This document shows, piece after piece, positions 49,576 through 59,404 of a DNA stretch of 64,000 nt. Every line of letters starts with the position of its first letter. Position 1 is the first letter of the stretch. The DNA is from Deltaproteobacteria bacterium HGW-Deltaproteobacteria-19 (lineage in GTDB: Bacteria > Desulfobacterota > Syntrophia > Syntrophales > PHBD01): NCBI GenBank assembly GCA_002841865.1, contig PHBD01000012.1:92839-156838 (forward strand), given 5' to 3'. The position numbers were made by a program, and so were the translations under genes. The notes beneath the pieces were generated by a model. The model was not told the origin of the DNA and did not search any database. It was given only the letters and a program-made list of their open reading frames with translations.

Positions 49576-51756
49576 CTACCCCGCCCCTCCCGTCTTCGCA
49601 TCGAGGATGATGCGACAGTCGGCGACCGTCGCTCCCTCTTTTTCCCCATGGACCAGCAGGGGGTTGATGTCCAGCTCCCGGATCTCAGGGTGCCGGACCG
49701 CCATGTCGGAAAGGCTAACCAGGATCCGCTCCACCGCCTCGATATCCGCCCTGGGGCGCCTGCGGAAACCCGTCAGGAGCTTGTAGCCGCGGATTTCGTG
49801 GATCATCCGGTGGGCTTCGTCGCGGTCTATGGGGGCCAGGCGGAAGACGACGTCCCGGAAGACCTCGACAAAGATGCCGCCCAGCCCGAACATGATCAGG
49901 GGTCCGGCGGAATAGCGCTGCACTCCGATGATGACCTCCTCTCCCCGGCCGGCCATTTTCTGGACCAGGATGCCGCGGATTCTCGCTTCCGGGTTGTAGG
50001 CCTTTGCGCCCTCGACGATGCGCGTGTACGCATCCGCCGCCTCTTCCCGGCTCCCGATCCCCAGTACGACTCCGCCCGCGTCGGATTTGTGGATGATTTC
50101 ATCCGACACGACCTTCATGACGACGGGGAATCCCATCTCCGACGCGATGTCCGCGGCGTTTGACGCGCTGTCCGAGAGCCTGGTCGGCAGGACGGGGAAC
50201 CCGTAGCAGCCCAGGAGGTCGAGCCCCTCGATTTCACTCAGGTAAGTCCTGCCGGATGCCAGGTTGTCGCGGATGATCCGGGAGGCCCTTTCCGTGTCGT
50301 GGCAGATCGGTGTCGTCGGCAGGCGTTCGCGATTGAGCCAGTTGGCGTATTTGAACAGGGCGGCGAAGGCCTTGGCGGTGTTTTCCGGGAATCGATAAAC
50401 GGGATAGCCGTGTTCCTGGAGGAACTTCACCCCGGCGGAGACGTCTATGATGCCCATGAAGCAGCAGAGGATGGGCTTGGCCGACCGCCGGGCGACCCGG
50501 ACGATGGCCTCCGCGGTGCCCAGGGAGTCGGTCATGGACTGGGGGGTCAGGATGACCAGCGCGCCATCCACGCCGGGGTCGTTGATGACGGCCCGCAGGG
50601 CGTTTTCATATCGCTCCTGGGTAGCGTCCCCGATGACATCGACGGGATTGTGGATGTTTGCGGTCTGAGGGAGATGCCGGGCGAGCTCGTCCACCGTCTC
50701 CTGCTGGAATTGCGCAAGCTCGAGATCGGAGGAAACCGTCATGTCGGTGGCCATGATGCCGGGGCCCCCCGCGTTGGTGATGATCGCCACGCGCCGCCCC
50801 GCGGGAAGCTTCCGCATCGTTTTGCCCAGGCTGCTCTCCTGCTTGTAGGTGAAGGCGTTGGCGTAGTCGAAGAGCTCGTCAATCGTGTCCGCGCGGATGA
50901 TGCCCGACTGCTTGAAGATCGCCTCATAGACGGCCTCGGAGCCGGCGAGGGCTCCGGTGTGGGACGCCGCGGCCTGGGCCCCGGCGCGGGTTCGTCCCGA
51001 CTTGATGACCAGGATCGGCGTGGGGTGCCTCCCCATGGTGATCTCCCGGGCCGCCTCGATGAACTCCGACCCCCTCCGCAACTCCTCGATGTACAGCATG
51101 ATGACGGACGTGTCCGGGTCCCCGTGCAGGTAGCGCAGCAGGTCCAGTTCGTCCACGTCGGCCTTGTTGCCGATGGAGATGAACTTGGAGAACCCGAAAT
51201 CCCGGTCGGCCGCAAAATCCAGGACGGCCGTGCACAGGGCGCCGCTCTGGGAGATGAAGGAGATGCGGCCCGCCGCCGGCATCCGGGCCGAGAAGCTGGC
51301 GTTCAGCCGGATCGATGATACGGGATTGATCACCCCGAGGCAGTTCGGTCCGATGACACGCACTCCCGCCTCGCGGCAGATGGCGACGATCTGGTTCTCA
51401 ATCGCCAGCCCTTCTCCGCCCACCTCCCGGAAGCCTGCGGAGACGATGATGATTCCGTGAACGCCTTTTTCGACGGCCTCCTGGACGGCCTTGAGCGTAT
51501 GCCGGGGCGGCAGGACGAGGATCGCCAGATCGACGGGGTCTGGGATGTCGCCGATCACGGGGAAGGATTTGACGCTGAGAATGGACTTCACCCGGGGATT
51601 GACGGGAAAAAGAGTTCCCTGGTATCCGCCCTTGAGGATGTTCGCGAAGATGTCATGGCCGACTTTTCCTACTTCGGAGGAGGCGCCGATGACGGCAATG
51701 GATTTGGGCCAGAATATGGCATCGAGATTTTCAAACGGTCGTTTTCTCTCGTCCAT
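49576..51756 (-). CDS. ADP-forming acyl-CoA ligase, fused alpha-beta (copy 2)
   Basis: 726 residues. The alpha part begins FWPKSIAVIGASSEVGKVGHDI (CoA-binding), has VRVIGPNCLGVINP and the phosphohistidine His266 within AAASHTGALAGSEAVYEAIFKQSG, the standard motif. The beta ATP-grasp part has GFPVVMKVVSDEIIHKSDAGGVVLGI and GEEVIIGVQRYSAGPLIMFGLGG, ending REIRELDINPLLVHGEKEG. It converts acetyl-CoA or another acyl-CoA to the free acid with ATP formation, the main energy-conserving step for acetogenic syntrophs. Paralogue of the ligase at 39235, but with a canonical active site. Ribosome site GGGAGGT; likely monocistronic. Confidence 0.94.
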   Translation of the reverse strand: MDERKRPFENLDAIFWPKSIAVIGASSEVGKVGHDIFANILKGGYQGTLFPVNPRVKSILSVKSFPVIGDIPDPVDLAILVLPPRHTLKAVQEAVEKGVHGIIIVSAGFREVGGEGLAIENQIVAICREAGVRVIGPNCLGVINPVSSIRLNASFSARMPAAGRISFISQSGALCTAVLDFAADRDFGFSKFISIGNKADVDELDLLRYLHGDPDTSVIMLYIEELRRGSEFIEAAREITMGRHPTPILVIKSGRTRAGAQAAASHTGALAGSEAVYEAIFKQSGIIRADTIDELFDYANAFTYKQESSLGKTMRKLPAGRRVAIITNAGGPGIMATDMTVSSDLELAQFQQETVDELARHLPQTANIHNPVDVIGDATQERYENALRAVINDPGVDGALVILTPQSMTDSLGTAEAIVRVARRSAKPILCCFMGIIDVSAGVKFLQEHGYPVYRFPENTAKAFAALFKYANWLNRERLPTTPICHDTERASRIIRDNLASGRTYLSEIEGLDLLGCYGFPVLPTRLSDSASNAADIASEMGFPVVMKVVSDEIIHKSDAGGVVLGIGSREEAADAYTRIVEGAKAYNPEARIRGILVQKMAGRGEEVIIGVQRYSAGPLIMFGLGGIFVEVFRDVVFRLAPIDRDEAHRMIHEIRGYKLLTGFRRRPRADIEAVERILVSLSDMAVRHPEIRELDINPLLVHGEKEGATVADCRIILDAKTGGAG

Positions 51757-52138
51757 CGATGTTTACCTCCCTTCGGAATGACGAAAAAAGCTGCCCCGCC
51801 GTTTGGGGAAAGGCACGGGCATGATTGCCCTGTTCTCCGCCGGGGGCATCCGCCGGGCGAAGATGCCCGCAAGGCCTTCCCGACGGAATTCCTCGTCGTC
51901 GGAGGTATTTTAACCACACTCAACTTCCATCTGCAACCACGACGACGGTCCGGCGGTCGGGGTGAGGGGCATGCCGCCGGCCGGCCGCCGTCCATGGAGC
52001 GGGATCGCTCATTGGAAAAAAGGGGTGTCTCTGGTATAAAAAAAGAGCATGATATTGAAACGCTGCGGTTGCAGAGGAATCCGGATATTACACGTTGGAG
52101 GACGGACGGCTGTGATGCCCTGAGCGGAGGGATGGAAA
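51757..52138. other. 382-bp divergent intergenic region
   Basis: Between the ligase and the acetyl-CoA hydrolase genes. It holds the strong promoter at 52012-52040 for the hydrolase gene and otherwise no gene. A hairpin GGGCATC...GATGCCC lies near 51845-51869. The promoter of the ligase gene was not identified. Confidence 0.5.
52012..52040 (+). promoter_or_regulatory. Sigma-70 promoter of the acetyl-CoA hydrolase/GNAT gene
   Basis: TTGGAA (52012-52017), 17-bp spacer, TATAAA (52035-52040), giving a leader of about 90 nt before the ATG at 52139. Confidence 0.72.
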
Positions 52139-54019
52139 ATGGCGGATCCGATTATGGGGTGGCGTGAGCGCTACCCGGAGAAGTTTGTCTCGGAAGAGGA
52201 AATCTTCGGCAAGATCCATCGCGGGGACGTCATTTTCGTGGGAACGGCCTGCGGCGAGCCCCAGTACCTGGTGCGCTGCTTGACGGATTACGCGAGTGCC
52301 CACCCCAAGGCTTTCTTCGATGCCGAAATCCTGCACGTCATGACCCTCGGCGTTGCGCCCTATGCGGACGAGAAGTTCAAACAGAATTTCCGGCTCAATT
52401 CCTTTTTCGTCGGCGACAGCACGCGGAACGCAATCAGCCGGGGTGCGGCGGATTACACGCCGGTGTTCCTGTCTCGACTTCCCCGCCTCTTCTACAAAGG
52501 ACTGGTCCATCTCGATGTGGCCCTGATCCAGGTCTCGCCGCCGGACAAGCACGGATATGTGAGCCTCGGCGTCAGCGTGGACATCGTCAAAGCGGCGGTC
52601 GAGTGCGCAGCCCTGGTCATCGCCCAGACCAACCACCTCATGCCGCGGACACACGGGGACAGCCTGCTCCATCTCGACAAAATAAACTTCGTTGTCGACC
52701 ATGACGAACCCCTGCTCGAGTATTCACCCAAGACGGATACCCGCATCAGCCCGCGGATCGGCCAGTTTGTCGCCCGGTTGGTGGAAGACGGAGACACGGT
52801 CCAGGTCGGCTATGGACACATCACGAATGCCATTCTCGCCAACCTGACCGAAAAGAAGGATCTGGGGGTCCATAGTGAACTCCTCAACGACGGGATCGTA
52901 AGCCTGATGAAGGCGGGAGTGATCAACAACACGAAAAAGAAAATCGACCGCGGAAAGACCGTCGCCACTTTCTGCATGGGATGCAACGATACCTATGCCT
53001 TCATCGACGACAATCCGGCTATCGAATTCCGCACGATTGACTATACGAACAATCCCCTCACCATCGCCCGGCAGGAGCACATGGTGGCCATCAACAGCGC
53101 CCTGGAGATCGACCTGACGGGGCAGGCAACGGCCGAATCCATAGGCAAGACCTTTTACAGCGGCGTTGGTGGACAGGCTGATTTCATGAGGGGGGCGGCC
53201 CTGTCCCCCCGGGGCAAGAGCATCCTGACGATTCCGTCGACGGCGGACGACGAGGCGAAGTCCCGCATTGTTCCCTACCTGACCGAGGGTGCCGGCACGA
53301 CCCTGATTCGGGCGGACATCGAATATGTCGTCACGGAGTACGGGATCGCCTATCTCCAGGGGAAGAACGTGCGGGAACGGGCCATGGCCCTCATCTCCAT
53401 TGCCCATCCGAAATTCCAGTCCTGGCTGATTGAAGAGGGGAGAAAGGCGGGCCTCCTTTATCGGGACCAGGCGTTTATTCCCGGACAGCAGGGCATGTAC
53501 CCTGAAGAATGGGAGACATTCCGCACGACGAAGACAGGGATGCGCATTTTCTTCCGCCCGATCAAGATCAGTGATGAATCCCTGTTGAAAGACTTCATCT
53601 ACTCCCTGTCCGACCAGAGCATGTACCGCCGGTTTATTTCGGTCCGCAAGGACATGCCCCACGAAAGGCTGCAGGAGATGGTCGTGATCGACTATACGCA
53701 GGAGACAGCCATCCTGGCCATTGTCGGGTCCGAAGAAAACGAACAGATCGTCGGCGTGGGTCGCTATTTCATTGACCCGACCAATCACACGGCCGAAGCT
53801 GCTTTTGCCGTACGTGATGACTATCAGTATCGTGGCATCGGTTCCGAGCTATTGTCTTATCTGACCTACCTCGCCAAAAGGCAGGGGTTGCTCGGTTTTA
53901 CGGCTGAGGTTCTGGCTGAGAACGAACCGATGATGCACGTGTTTGAAAAGGGAGGATTTACCATGGAAAAGCGCAACCTGGCCGGCGTATTTGAACTGAA
54001 GATGTCCTTCAGGGACTGA
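52139..54019 (+). CDS. Acetyl-CoA hydrolase/transferase fused to a GNAT acetyltransferase domain
   Basis: 626 residues. Residues 1-440 are a class I CoA-transferase of the acetyl-CoA hydrolase/4-hydroxybutyrate CoA-transferase family (IQVSPPDKHGYVSLGVSVD, FYSGVGGQADFMRGA, and the Glu in IEYVVTEYGIAYLQGKNVRERA). Residues 475-626 form a GNAT domain (MRIFFRPIKISDESLLKDFIYSLS ... YQYRGIGSELLSYLTYLAKRQGLLG, the acetyl-CoA pyrophosphate loop). The fusion joins acetyl-CoA turnover to protein or small-molecule acetylation; it may acetylate neighbouring CoA ligases. Ribosome site GGAGG. Not in an operon with its divergent ligase but functionally close. Confidence 0.9.
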   Translation: MADPIMGWRERYPEKFVSEEEIFGKIHRGDVIFVGTACGEPQYLVRCLTDYASAHPKAFFDAEILHVMTLGVAPYADEKFKQNFRLNSFFVGDSTRNAISRGAADYTPVFLSRLPRLFYKGLVHLDVALIQVSPPDKHGYVSLGVSVDIVKAAVECAALVIAQTNHLMPRTHGDSLLHLDKINFVVDHDEPLLEYSPKTDTRISPRIGQFVARLVEDGDTVQVGYGHITNAILANLTEKKDLGVHSELLNDGIVSLMKAGVINNTKKKIDRGKTVATFCMGCNDTYAFIDDNPAIEFRTIDYTNNPLTIARQEHMVAINSALEIDLTGQATAESIGKTFYSGVGGQADFMRGAALSPRGKSILTIPSTADDEAKSRIVPYLTEGAGTTLIRADIEYVVTEYGIAYLQGKNVRERAMALISIAHPKFQSWLIEEGRKAGLLYRDQAFIPGQQGMYPEEWETFRTTKTGMRIFFRPIKISDESLLKDFIYSLSDQSMYRRFISVRKDMPHERLQEMVVIDYTQETAILAIVGSEENEQIVGVGRYFIDPTNHTAEAAFAVRDDYQYRGIGSELLSYLTYLAKRQGLLGFTAEVLAENEPMMHVFEKGGFTMEKRNLAGVFELKMSFRD

Positions 54020-54199
54020 CAGGTCTGTGGGAAGGGACAAGCCATGGCTGTTCTCTGGGGTGCTGTGAGCAGTGCACTGTGGCCTCTGCCTTCACGTCGG
54101 GAGGACTTCCTAACCGATGTTCTGCAGTCGAAATTTCTCGTAATCGATTCGTTCTCCTGAAAGGGCGAATGATAGGAACATAATGCAGGAGGTGACAGG

Positions 54200-55240
54200 A
54201 TGAAAAGGATCGTCGTCGCGTCGATGGCGGAGAGTGACGGGAAGACGAGCATGATCGTCGGGATCGCCAAAGCGATGGGAAAGAAGATCGGATATTTAAA
54301 GCCTTTCGGCCATCGACTGTTCTACCGCAAGAAGCGGCTTTGGGATTATGATGCCGCCTTGATCACAAAGATCTTCCGGCTGGAGGAAAAGCCGGAGGAC
54401 ATCACGGTCGGGTTTCATCATGCCAAGCTCGGTTACCTGATAGACGAGGAGACGGCCCGGGAAAGATTTCAGGAGATCCTGAACCGGATCTCATCGAGCT
54501 ATGAATATCTCTTCGTCGAAGGGGGAAAGGGCCTGACGTACGGTCTCTCAATCCATCTGGACCCCCTTTCCGTGAGGCGTTATCTGAACGGAACGCTCCT
54601 TTTCGTATTGAATGGTGCCGGAGAAGATGGAGGAATGGATGATCTGCTGGCCCTGCAGAAATATCTTTCGAACGCCGAAGGTGCCTTCGCCGGGATTATC
54701 ATAAATAAAATCAAAGATATGGATGATTATCGCGAGGTGTTTCTGCCGCGCATCAAAAGTACGGGCATTCCGGTGCTGGGCATGGTCCCTTACCGAATCG
54801 AACTCGACTGCCTGTCGGCCCATCATCTCGCGGACCGCCTCTTCGCCAAGGTCCTCTCCGGCGAGGAGCATCTCAACCGGTCCATTGAAAACATACTTGT
54901 AATGCCCACGGATCTTTCCGATGCCAGAGAACACCCTCTCTTTTCATCGCCGGGCAAGCTGGTTATAACAAGCGGCGACAGATCCGATCTCATTGCCGCC
55001 GCTCTGGATGGAGACACATCCTGCGTTTTACTCACCGGGAGTATCAAGCCACCGGCAGATCTTATGACCAGGGCTCAAGACCTGGGCATACCCATGCTTC
55101 TCGTATCCATGGACCTTGTTTCCGCTGCAAAGAAGATTGATCAGATAGAGCCCCTGCTTGTAGCGGACGATCCGGTCAGGATCAGCCTTCTGGAAGATCT
55201 CGTCCGAAAAAATGTCCGGATGGAAGCCCTTCTTTCGTGA
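54200..55240 (+). CDS. DRTGG-domain P-loop protein (phosphotransacetylase N-terminal-like)
   Basis: 346 residues. The N-terminal BioD/CobQ-like P-loop is ASMAESDGKTSMIVGIAKAM with later EYLFVEGGKGLTYG; the C-terminal 120 residues match the DRTGG domain (NILVMPTDLSDAREHPLFSSPGKLVITSGDRSDLIAAALDGDTSCVLLTGSIKPPADLM). This is the regulatory N-half of long phosphotransacetylases without the catalytic half. Such proteins occur next to acetyl-CoA synthetases in archaea and deltaproteobacteria and probably sense nucleotides or acyl-CoA. The ribosome site AGGAGGTGACAGG is good. It is convergent with the kinase-like gene beyond a shared terminator. Confidence 0.85.
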   Translation: MKRIVVASMAESDGKTSMIVGIAKAMGKKIGYLKPFGHRLFYRKKRLWDYDAALITKIFRLEEKPEDITVGFHHAKLGYLIDEETARERFQEILNRISSSYEYLFVEGGKGLTYGLSIHLDPLSVRRYLNGTLLFVLNGAGEDGGMDDLLALQKYLSNAEGAFAGIIINKIKDMDDYREVFLPRIKSTGIPVLGMVPYRIELDCLSAHHLADRLFAKVLSGEEHLNRSIENILVMPTDLSDAREHPLFSSPGKLVITSGDRSDLIAAALDGDTSCVLLTGSIKPPADLMTRAQDLGIPMLLVSMDLVSAAKKIDQIEPLLVADDPVRISLLEDLVRKNVRMEALLS

Positions 55241-55315
55241 GACGCATGTGCGAATGGATGTGCCGGGCCCTTTCCCGGGCATCTTGACAGGATATTTTGC
55301 AGCGCTGAAAAATAG

Positions 55316-55360
55316 AAAAGCCTTCCCGCTTTGCCAAGTCGATTCGGGAAGGCTTTTTTT
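55316..55360. terminator. Bidirectional terminator between convergent genes
   Basis: 13-bp stem AAAAGCCTTCCCG (55316-55328) with CGGGAAGGCTTTT (55345-55357), followed by T on both strands. It serves the DRTGG gene and the kinase-like gene. Confidence 0.88.
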
Positions 55361-55378
55361 GCAGGGTTGAAGCCCGTT

Positions 55379-56089
55379 CTATCGTTTCATCTTGTCGATG
55401 GAGAAATTGTACCAGTTGCGGTTGTTGAAAGCCTCCGTGATGATGCCCGTGGCGACAGGGACACTGCAGTTTTCTGTGTTGATCACCAGGTCGTAATTCA
55501 TGGGATCCATCATGTCCGCATGGAAATACCGGCGGATGAATGCCCTGCGGTCCGATTCCGTCCTCATGACATTCCGTTTGGCCTCGTCTGCTGAGACGCT
55601 GTAAGCGTCCACCACGTTCTGGATTCTCTTCTCCATGGGAGCCACGACCAGCACGCGAAGGCATACCTCTTTGGGCAGGATGTAACTGGCTCCCCTGCCA
55701 AGAATCACGGCATGGCCATGGGCGCCGATGGCGCTGATTACGCGGATCAGCTGCTCGATGTATTCATACGGCCATACCTGGCGCTCAGACGACAGGAATG
55801 CCAGCCATTCCTTGACGATGCTGATGTCCTGTTCGTCGAGACTGGCGATAACCTTTTTGCTGGCTTTTGTGTTCTTGGCGATTTCTTCGATGATTTCCTG
55901 GTCGAAGGCGTCAATCTTCAAGTCCTTGGAGAGCTGTTTCGCGATCTTCGAGGCATTTGCGCCCGGCAGGCGTGAAATGGTGATCACCGGACGGATCGGT
56001 TTTTTGTACTTCTTTTTCTGGTCTACCTGCCACCGCTTGATCTGTTTTTCGATGATCTTGTCCAATGTTTCATCAGGATAGGTACCCAT
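55379..56089 (-). CDS. Cytidylate kinase-like family protein
   Basis: 236 residues from ATG 56089, chosen because AAGGAGG precedes it; the 38-codon extension is unconserved. The P-loop region is degenerate: VITISRLPGANASKIAKQLSKDL replaces the classical GxxGxGKS, as usual for the Cytidylate_kin2 family. Other family marks are IDAFDQEIIEEIAKN, AVILGRGASYIL and LRVLVVAPMEKRIQNV, and the lid RTESDRRAFIRRYFHADMMDPMNYDLVINTEN. Members are often next to two-component or CBS genes and are of unknown substrate. Its own promoter lies at 56160-56188. Confidence 0.87.
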   Translation of the reverse strand: MGTYPDETLDKIIEKQIKRWQVDQKKKYKKPIRPVITISRLPGANASKIAKQLSKDLKIDAFDQEIIEEIAKNTKASKKVIASLDEQDISIVKEWLAFLSSERQVWPYEYIEQLIRVISAIGAHGHAVILGRGASYILPKEVCLRVLVVAPMEKRIQNVVDAYSVSADEAKRNVMRTESDRRAFIRRYFHADMMDPMNYDLVINTENCSVPVATGIITEAFNNRNWYNFSIDKMKR

Positions 56090-56159
56090 TGCAATATAAC
56101 CTCCTTGTCCGTTCCCAAGATAGGTCCAAGGTGACTCAATCTCTATCGGACCGACATGA

Positions 56160-56188
56160 TTTATATAGACGCCGCCTTTCTTAATCAA
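56160..56188 (-). promoter_or_regulatory. Promoter of the cytidylate kinase-like gene
   Basis: Minus strand TTGATT (56188-56183), 17-bp spacer, TATAAA (56165-56160). Transcription would start near 56153, about 64 nt before the chosen ATG, which supports the shorter start. Confidence 0.68.
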
Positions 56189-56289
56189 GTGAAAAAGAGG
56201 CAAGGGCGGGTTGTGATCGAATCAACCGGGCTCGGTGTTTAAGGCTGGAATGGATTCAAATAGAGTGTGAGCACCCTGTCAGGGGAGCA

Positions 56290-57663
56290 TCATATCCCCT
56301 TCCTCAGGTTGTACTTGATCATTTTGAGCTGCAGACCCTTACGGCTCATTCCCAGCTCCCGGGCTGCCCGTGTCACGTTGTTTCCGCAGGCCTCCAGGAC
56401 TGTGAGGATCATCTGCCGCTCGATCTCCTCGGACTGTTCCTTGATGAGTTTTTTGATCGGTTCCCGCTGCTCCCCGCGTCCTGAAGCCATGGCCTCATGG
56501 GCCACTGATTTCATCTCCGGCGGGAGGTTTTCCACGGTCAGGCAATCTTTCGAGGCCATGAGTACGAGCCGCTCCAGGACATTTTCCATCTCCCGCACGT
56601 TTCCAGGCCAGTCGTAGCGGCGGAAGATCTCCAGCAGCTCCCGGTCCGCCCCCTGAACGGTCCGCTCGAACTTCCGGTTGAACTTCTGGATGAGGAAGTC
56701 GACCAGGGCGGGCATGTCCTCCCGTCGTTCCCGGAGCGGCGGGATCCAGATCGGGAAGACGTTCAGCCGGTAGTACAGGTCCTCCCGGAAACGGCCCTCC
56801 TTCACCTCCTGCTGGAGATTCCGGTTCGTCGCGGCGATCATCCGGACGTCCACCTTGATCGTCCGGAGTCCCCCCACCCGCTCGAACTCCTGTTCCTGGA
56901 TGACCCGCAGGATCTTGACCTGCATGTCCCGGGAGAGCTCGCCGATTTCGTCCAGGAAAAGGGTCCCCTTGTGGGCCAGTTCGAACCGTCCGGGCTTGCT
57001 CAACACGGCACCGGTGAAAGCGCCTTTTTCATGACCGAAGAGCTCGCTCTCCATGAGGTTTTCCGGGATGGCGGCGCAGTTGATCTTCAGAAAGGGGTTG
57101 TTCTTGCGGGGGCTGTTGAGGTGTACCGCCTGGGCGGCCAGCTCCTTTCCCGTTCCGGTTTCTCCCGTGATCAGGACCGTTGTCGTCGTCGGGGCGACAC
57201 GGCGGATCGTCTCGAACAGCTCCGTCATGGCCTCCCCCTTGCCGACAATGCCGCCATGATCCATTTCACCCGGACCGGGTACGACCTCGCTGTCGTCAAG
57301 GGTCTTCGTCTGGATCGCTTTCCGGACGACATTCTTGATTTCGTCCTGCTCGAAGGGTTTTGTGATGTAATCGAAAGCCCCCTTCTTGAGGGCGTCCACC
57401 GCCGTCGCGATCGTGCCGTAGGCGGTGATCATGATGACCGGGAGGGCGGGCCAATCCTGCCGGATCGCGTCGAGAAGGGCCATTCCGTCCAGTTTCGGCA
57501 TTTTCAGGTCCGAGATGACCGCCGAGACCTCTTCTTTCTTGAGGACCTTCAACGCCTCGAGACCGTCCGCTGCCAGGAGGACCTCAAGACCCTCCTTCCG
57601 CAGCATGGCCTGCAGGACCAGCCGCATGTTCAGTTCGTCGTCCACCACGAGAATTCTATGCAT
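56290..57663 (-). CDS. Sigma-54-dependent response regulator, NtrC family
   Basis: 457 residues. Receiver domain with phospho-Asp52 (VISDLKMPKLDG) and Lys in ITKPFEQDE; AAA+ domain with Walker A GETGTGKE, the sigma-54 contact loop GAFTGA, and Walker B GTLFLDEIGEL; C-terminal Fis-type helix-turn-helix (NNVTRAARELGMSRKGLQLKMIKYNL). It activates sigma-54 promoters when phosphorylated by the kinase encoded upstream (85-bp gap). Targets unknown; the sigma-54-like site before pilA is one candidate but belongs more naturally to PilR. Confidence 0.96.
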   Translation of the reverse strand: MHRILVVDDELNMRLVLQAMLRKEGLEVLLAADGLEALKVLKKEEVSAVISDLKMPKLDGMALLDAIRQDWPALPVIMITAYGTIATAVDALKKGAFDYITKPFEQDEIKNVVRKAIQTKTLDDSEVVPGPGEMDHGGIVGKGEAMTELFETIRRVAPTTTTVLITGETGTGKELAAQAVHLNSPRKNNPFLKINCAAIPENLMESELFGHEKGAFTGAVLSKPGRFELAHKGTLFLDEIGELSRDMQVKILRVIQEQEFERVGGLRTIKVDVRMIAATNRNLQQEVKEGRFREDLYYRLNVFPIWIPPLRERREDMPALVDFLIQKFNRKFERTVQGADRELLEIFRRYDWPGNVREMENVLERLVLMASKDCLTVENLPPEMKSVAHEAMASGRGEQREPIKKLIKEQSEEIERQMILTVLEACGNNVTRAARELGMSRKGLQLKMIKYNLRKGI

Positions 57664-57748
57664 TGCAAAACCTTTCTGATCGGTCGGCCGGACGGTGAAT
57701 GCCCGCCTGCACGCCGCTATGGGTAATCGGCGTCGGGGACTCCTGGAG

Positions 57749-59272
57749 TCAAGACGGAAGGCCGACCCGAATGATAAAGATGCTTCCTCGGCCCGGGAGA
57801 GACTTGGCCCGGATATGGCCGCCGTGCCCGCGCATGATCCGCTGGCTGATGGCCAGCCCCAGGCCGACGCCCCGCTCCTTCGTCGTAAAGAAGGGCTTGA
57901 AGATGTTTTTCATATCCTCCCGGCGGATCCCCGGTCCCGTATCACGGATGGTGATGGCCACCGTGTCTCCCCCGTCGCTCTCGATCCTGCGGGTGCGCAG
58001 CATCAGCGTGCCCCCCTCCGGCATGGCCTCGATGGCGTTCATGGCAATGTTGAGGATGACCTGGATAAGCTGTTCCGGGTCGGCATTGACCGCCGGCAGC
58101 TCGGAACGGAGGTCCGTCTGGATGGCGATCTTTTCAGACAGGATGTTGGCCCGGATGATGTCCACGGCCCGCTCGACGACCCGGTTGATGTCCCGGGGTT
58201 TCAGGTCGGGTTGATAGGGACGGGCGAAATTCAGGAATTGCGACACGACCCGGTTCAGCCGGTTCACTTCCTCGATAATGACGTCCACCAGCTTCCGGTT
58301 TTCCTCCGAAGTGACTTCGGAACGGAGATACTGAGCGGCGCCCTTGATGGACCCCAGGGGGTTCCGGATCTCATGGGCGAAGACGGGGGCCATCTCTTCC
58401 AGGAGGAGGGACTTTTCCCGCTCAAGCTTTTCGTCGAAGGCGAAGAGGGACCGCAGAAGCTCCCGGCTGTCCGGAAACAGGAGCGTCAGGAGTTTCTTCA
58501 GGATCTCCCGGAGGGGTTCGATGGCGATGACGATGAGGAAACTGGCCACCATCAGGTGCGTGAAAGGCGGGGTCGTTTCCCCGGCGAAAAGCCGGAGGAT
58601 CGCCCAGGCCATCAGGGTGGCCGTGACCGTGATGATTGCCAGGAACAGGGTCCTTGCCATGATCTCCCTGAGCTCGGCCATCTGGGGATGTGTGACGAAC
58701 ATCAGGACGAAGTAGAGCAAGGTGGCGATGAAGATGTTGGACAAGGGCGGAAAGGCACCATGGAGGTGCTGGAACAGATCGGCCAGGCTGAGGAGAAATG
58801 CGGCCGTGCAGGCCAGCGTGAGGTAGAGAAACCGCTTCTTTTCCGATCCCGCGGCGCGGCGGGCGGTATACAGGATCAGGGCCGCCAGGCAGACCAGCAG
58901 GATTCCGATGACGTAGATCTCCAGAGCCAGGGTGAAGGAAAAGCGCTCCCGGAAGGGTGTGAAGGATGCCGCGCCGAGGGCGATGCTGACGAGCGCCGTC
59001 ACGGCTGCGTCCCTCCGGCGGAGGACGTGGCGGTCTTTTACGAGGTTCTGGAAGAAGGCCACCGTGAGCGGAGGGATTCCCAGGAGCCCCAGAAGGGACA
59101 TCGATCCCCAGAATCCGGCCGGAACCACCGTTCCGAAGAACTGCCCTCCCTTGTGGAGGAAAACGGCGAAGCACAGGGCCGCATACGACAGAAGGATCGG
59201 CCCCCTGTCTCTCCGCAGAAGGATGGAGACGCTGATGATGAGCGAAACGGCTGCCAGAGTGAATATTTCCAT
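57749..59272 (-). CDS. Membrane sensor histidine kinase
   Basis: 507 residues from ATG 59272; ATG 59305 would add 11 residues (no strong ribosome site for either). About eight transmembrane helices in the first 230 residues form an integral sensor without a recognisable periplasmic domain. The HisKA box VFAHEIRNPLGSIKGAAQYL carries His300; the HATPase has N (NIAMNAIEAM), G1 (DTGPGI) and G2 (GVGLGLAI) boxes. It is co-transcribed with the sigma-54 response regulator, a NtrB-like pairing. The integral membrane sensor suggests a lipophilic or membrane-state signal. Confidence 0.92.
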   Translation of the reverse strand: MEIFTLAAVSLIISVSILLRRDRGPILLSYAALCFAVFLHKGGQFFGTVVPAGFWGSMSLLGLLGIPPLTVAFFQNLVKDRHVLRRRDAAVTALVSIALGAASFTPFRERFSFTLALEIYVIGILLVCLAALILYTARRAAGSEKKRFLYLTLACTAAFLLSLADLFQHLHGAFPPLSNIFIATLLYFVLMFVTHPQMAELREIMARTLFLAIITVTATLMAWAILRLFAGETTPPFTHLMVASFLIVIAIEPLREILKKLLTLLFPDSRELLRSLFAFDEKLEREKSLLLEEMAPVFAHEIRNPLGSIKGAAQYLRSEVTSEENRKLVDVIIEEVNRLNRVVSQFLNFARPYQPDLKPRDINRVVERAVDIIRANILSEKIAIQTDLRSELPAVNADPEQLIQVILNIAMNAIEAMPEGGTLMLRTRRIESDGGDTVAITIRDTGPGIRREDMKNIFKPFFTTKERGVGLGLAISQRIMRGHGGHIRAKSLPGRGSIFIIRVGLPS

Positions 59273-59404
59273 AGTCGCAGGGATACCCGCCGGGGAGCCC
59301 GGCATTCGGGATCATGATAGGGGCAAATGGGGGAAGACGTCAAGGCGGAGGACAAAAACGCCTGCTTTTGCGGGCTGCCGTAACGTCCGGTCCGTGATGA
59401 TGAA

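Noticed and set aside
49347-49649. 100-codon minus-strand frame at the island border
   Set aside because: It straddles the composition boundary, has a basic low-complexity start and overlaps the end of the ligase gene.
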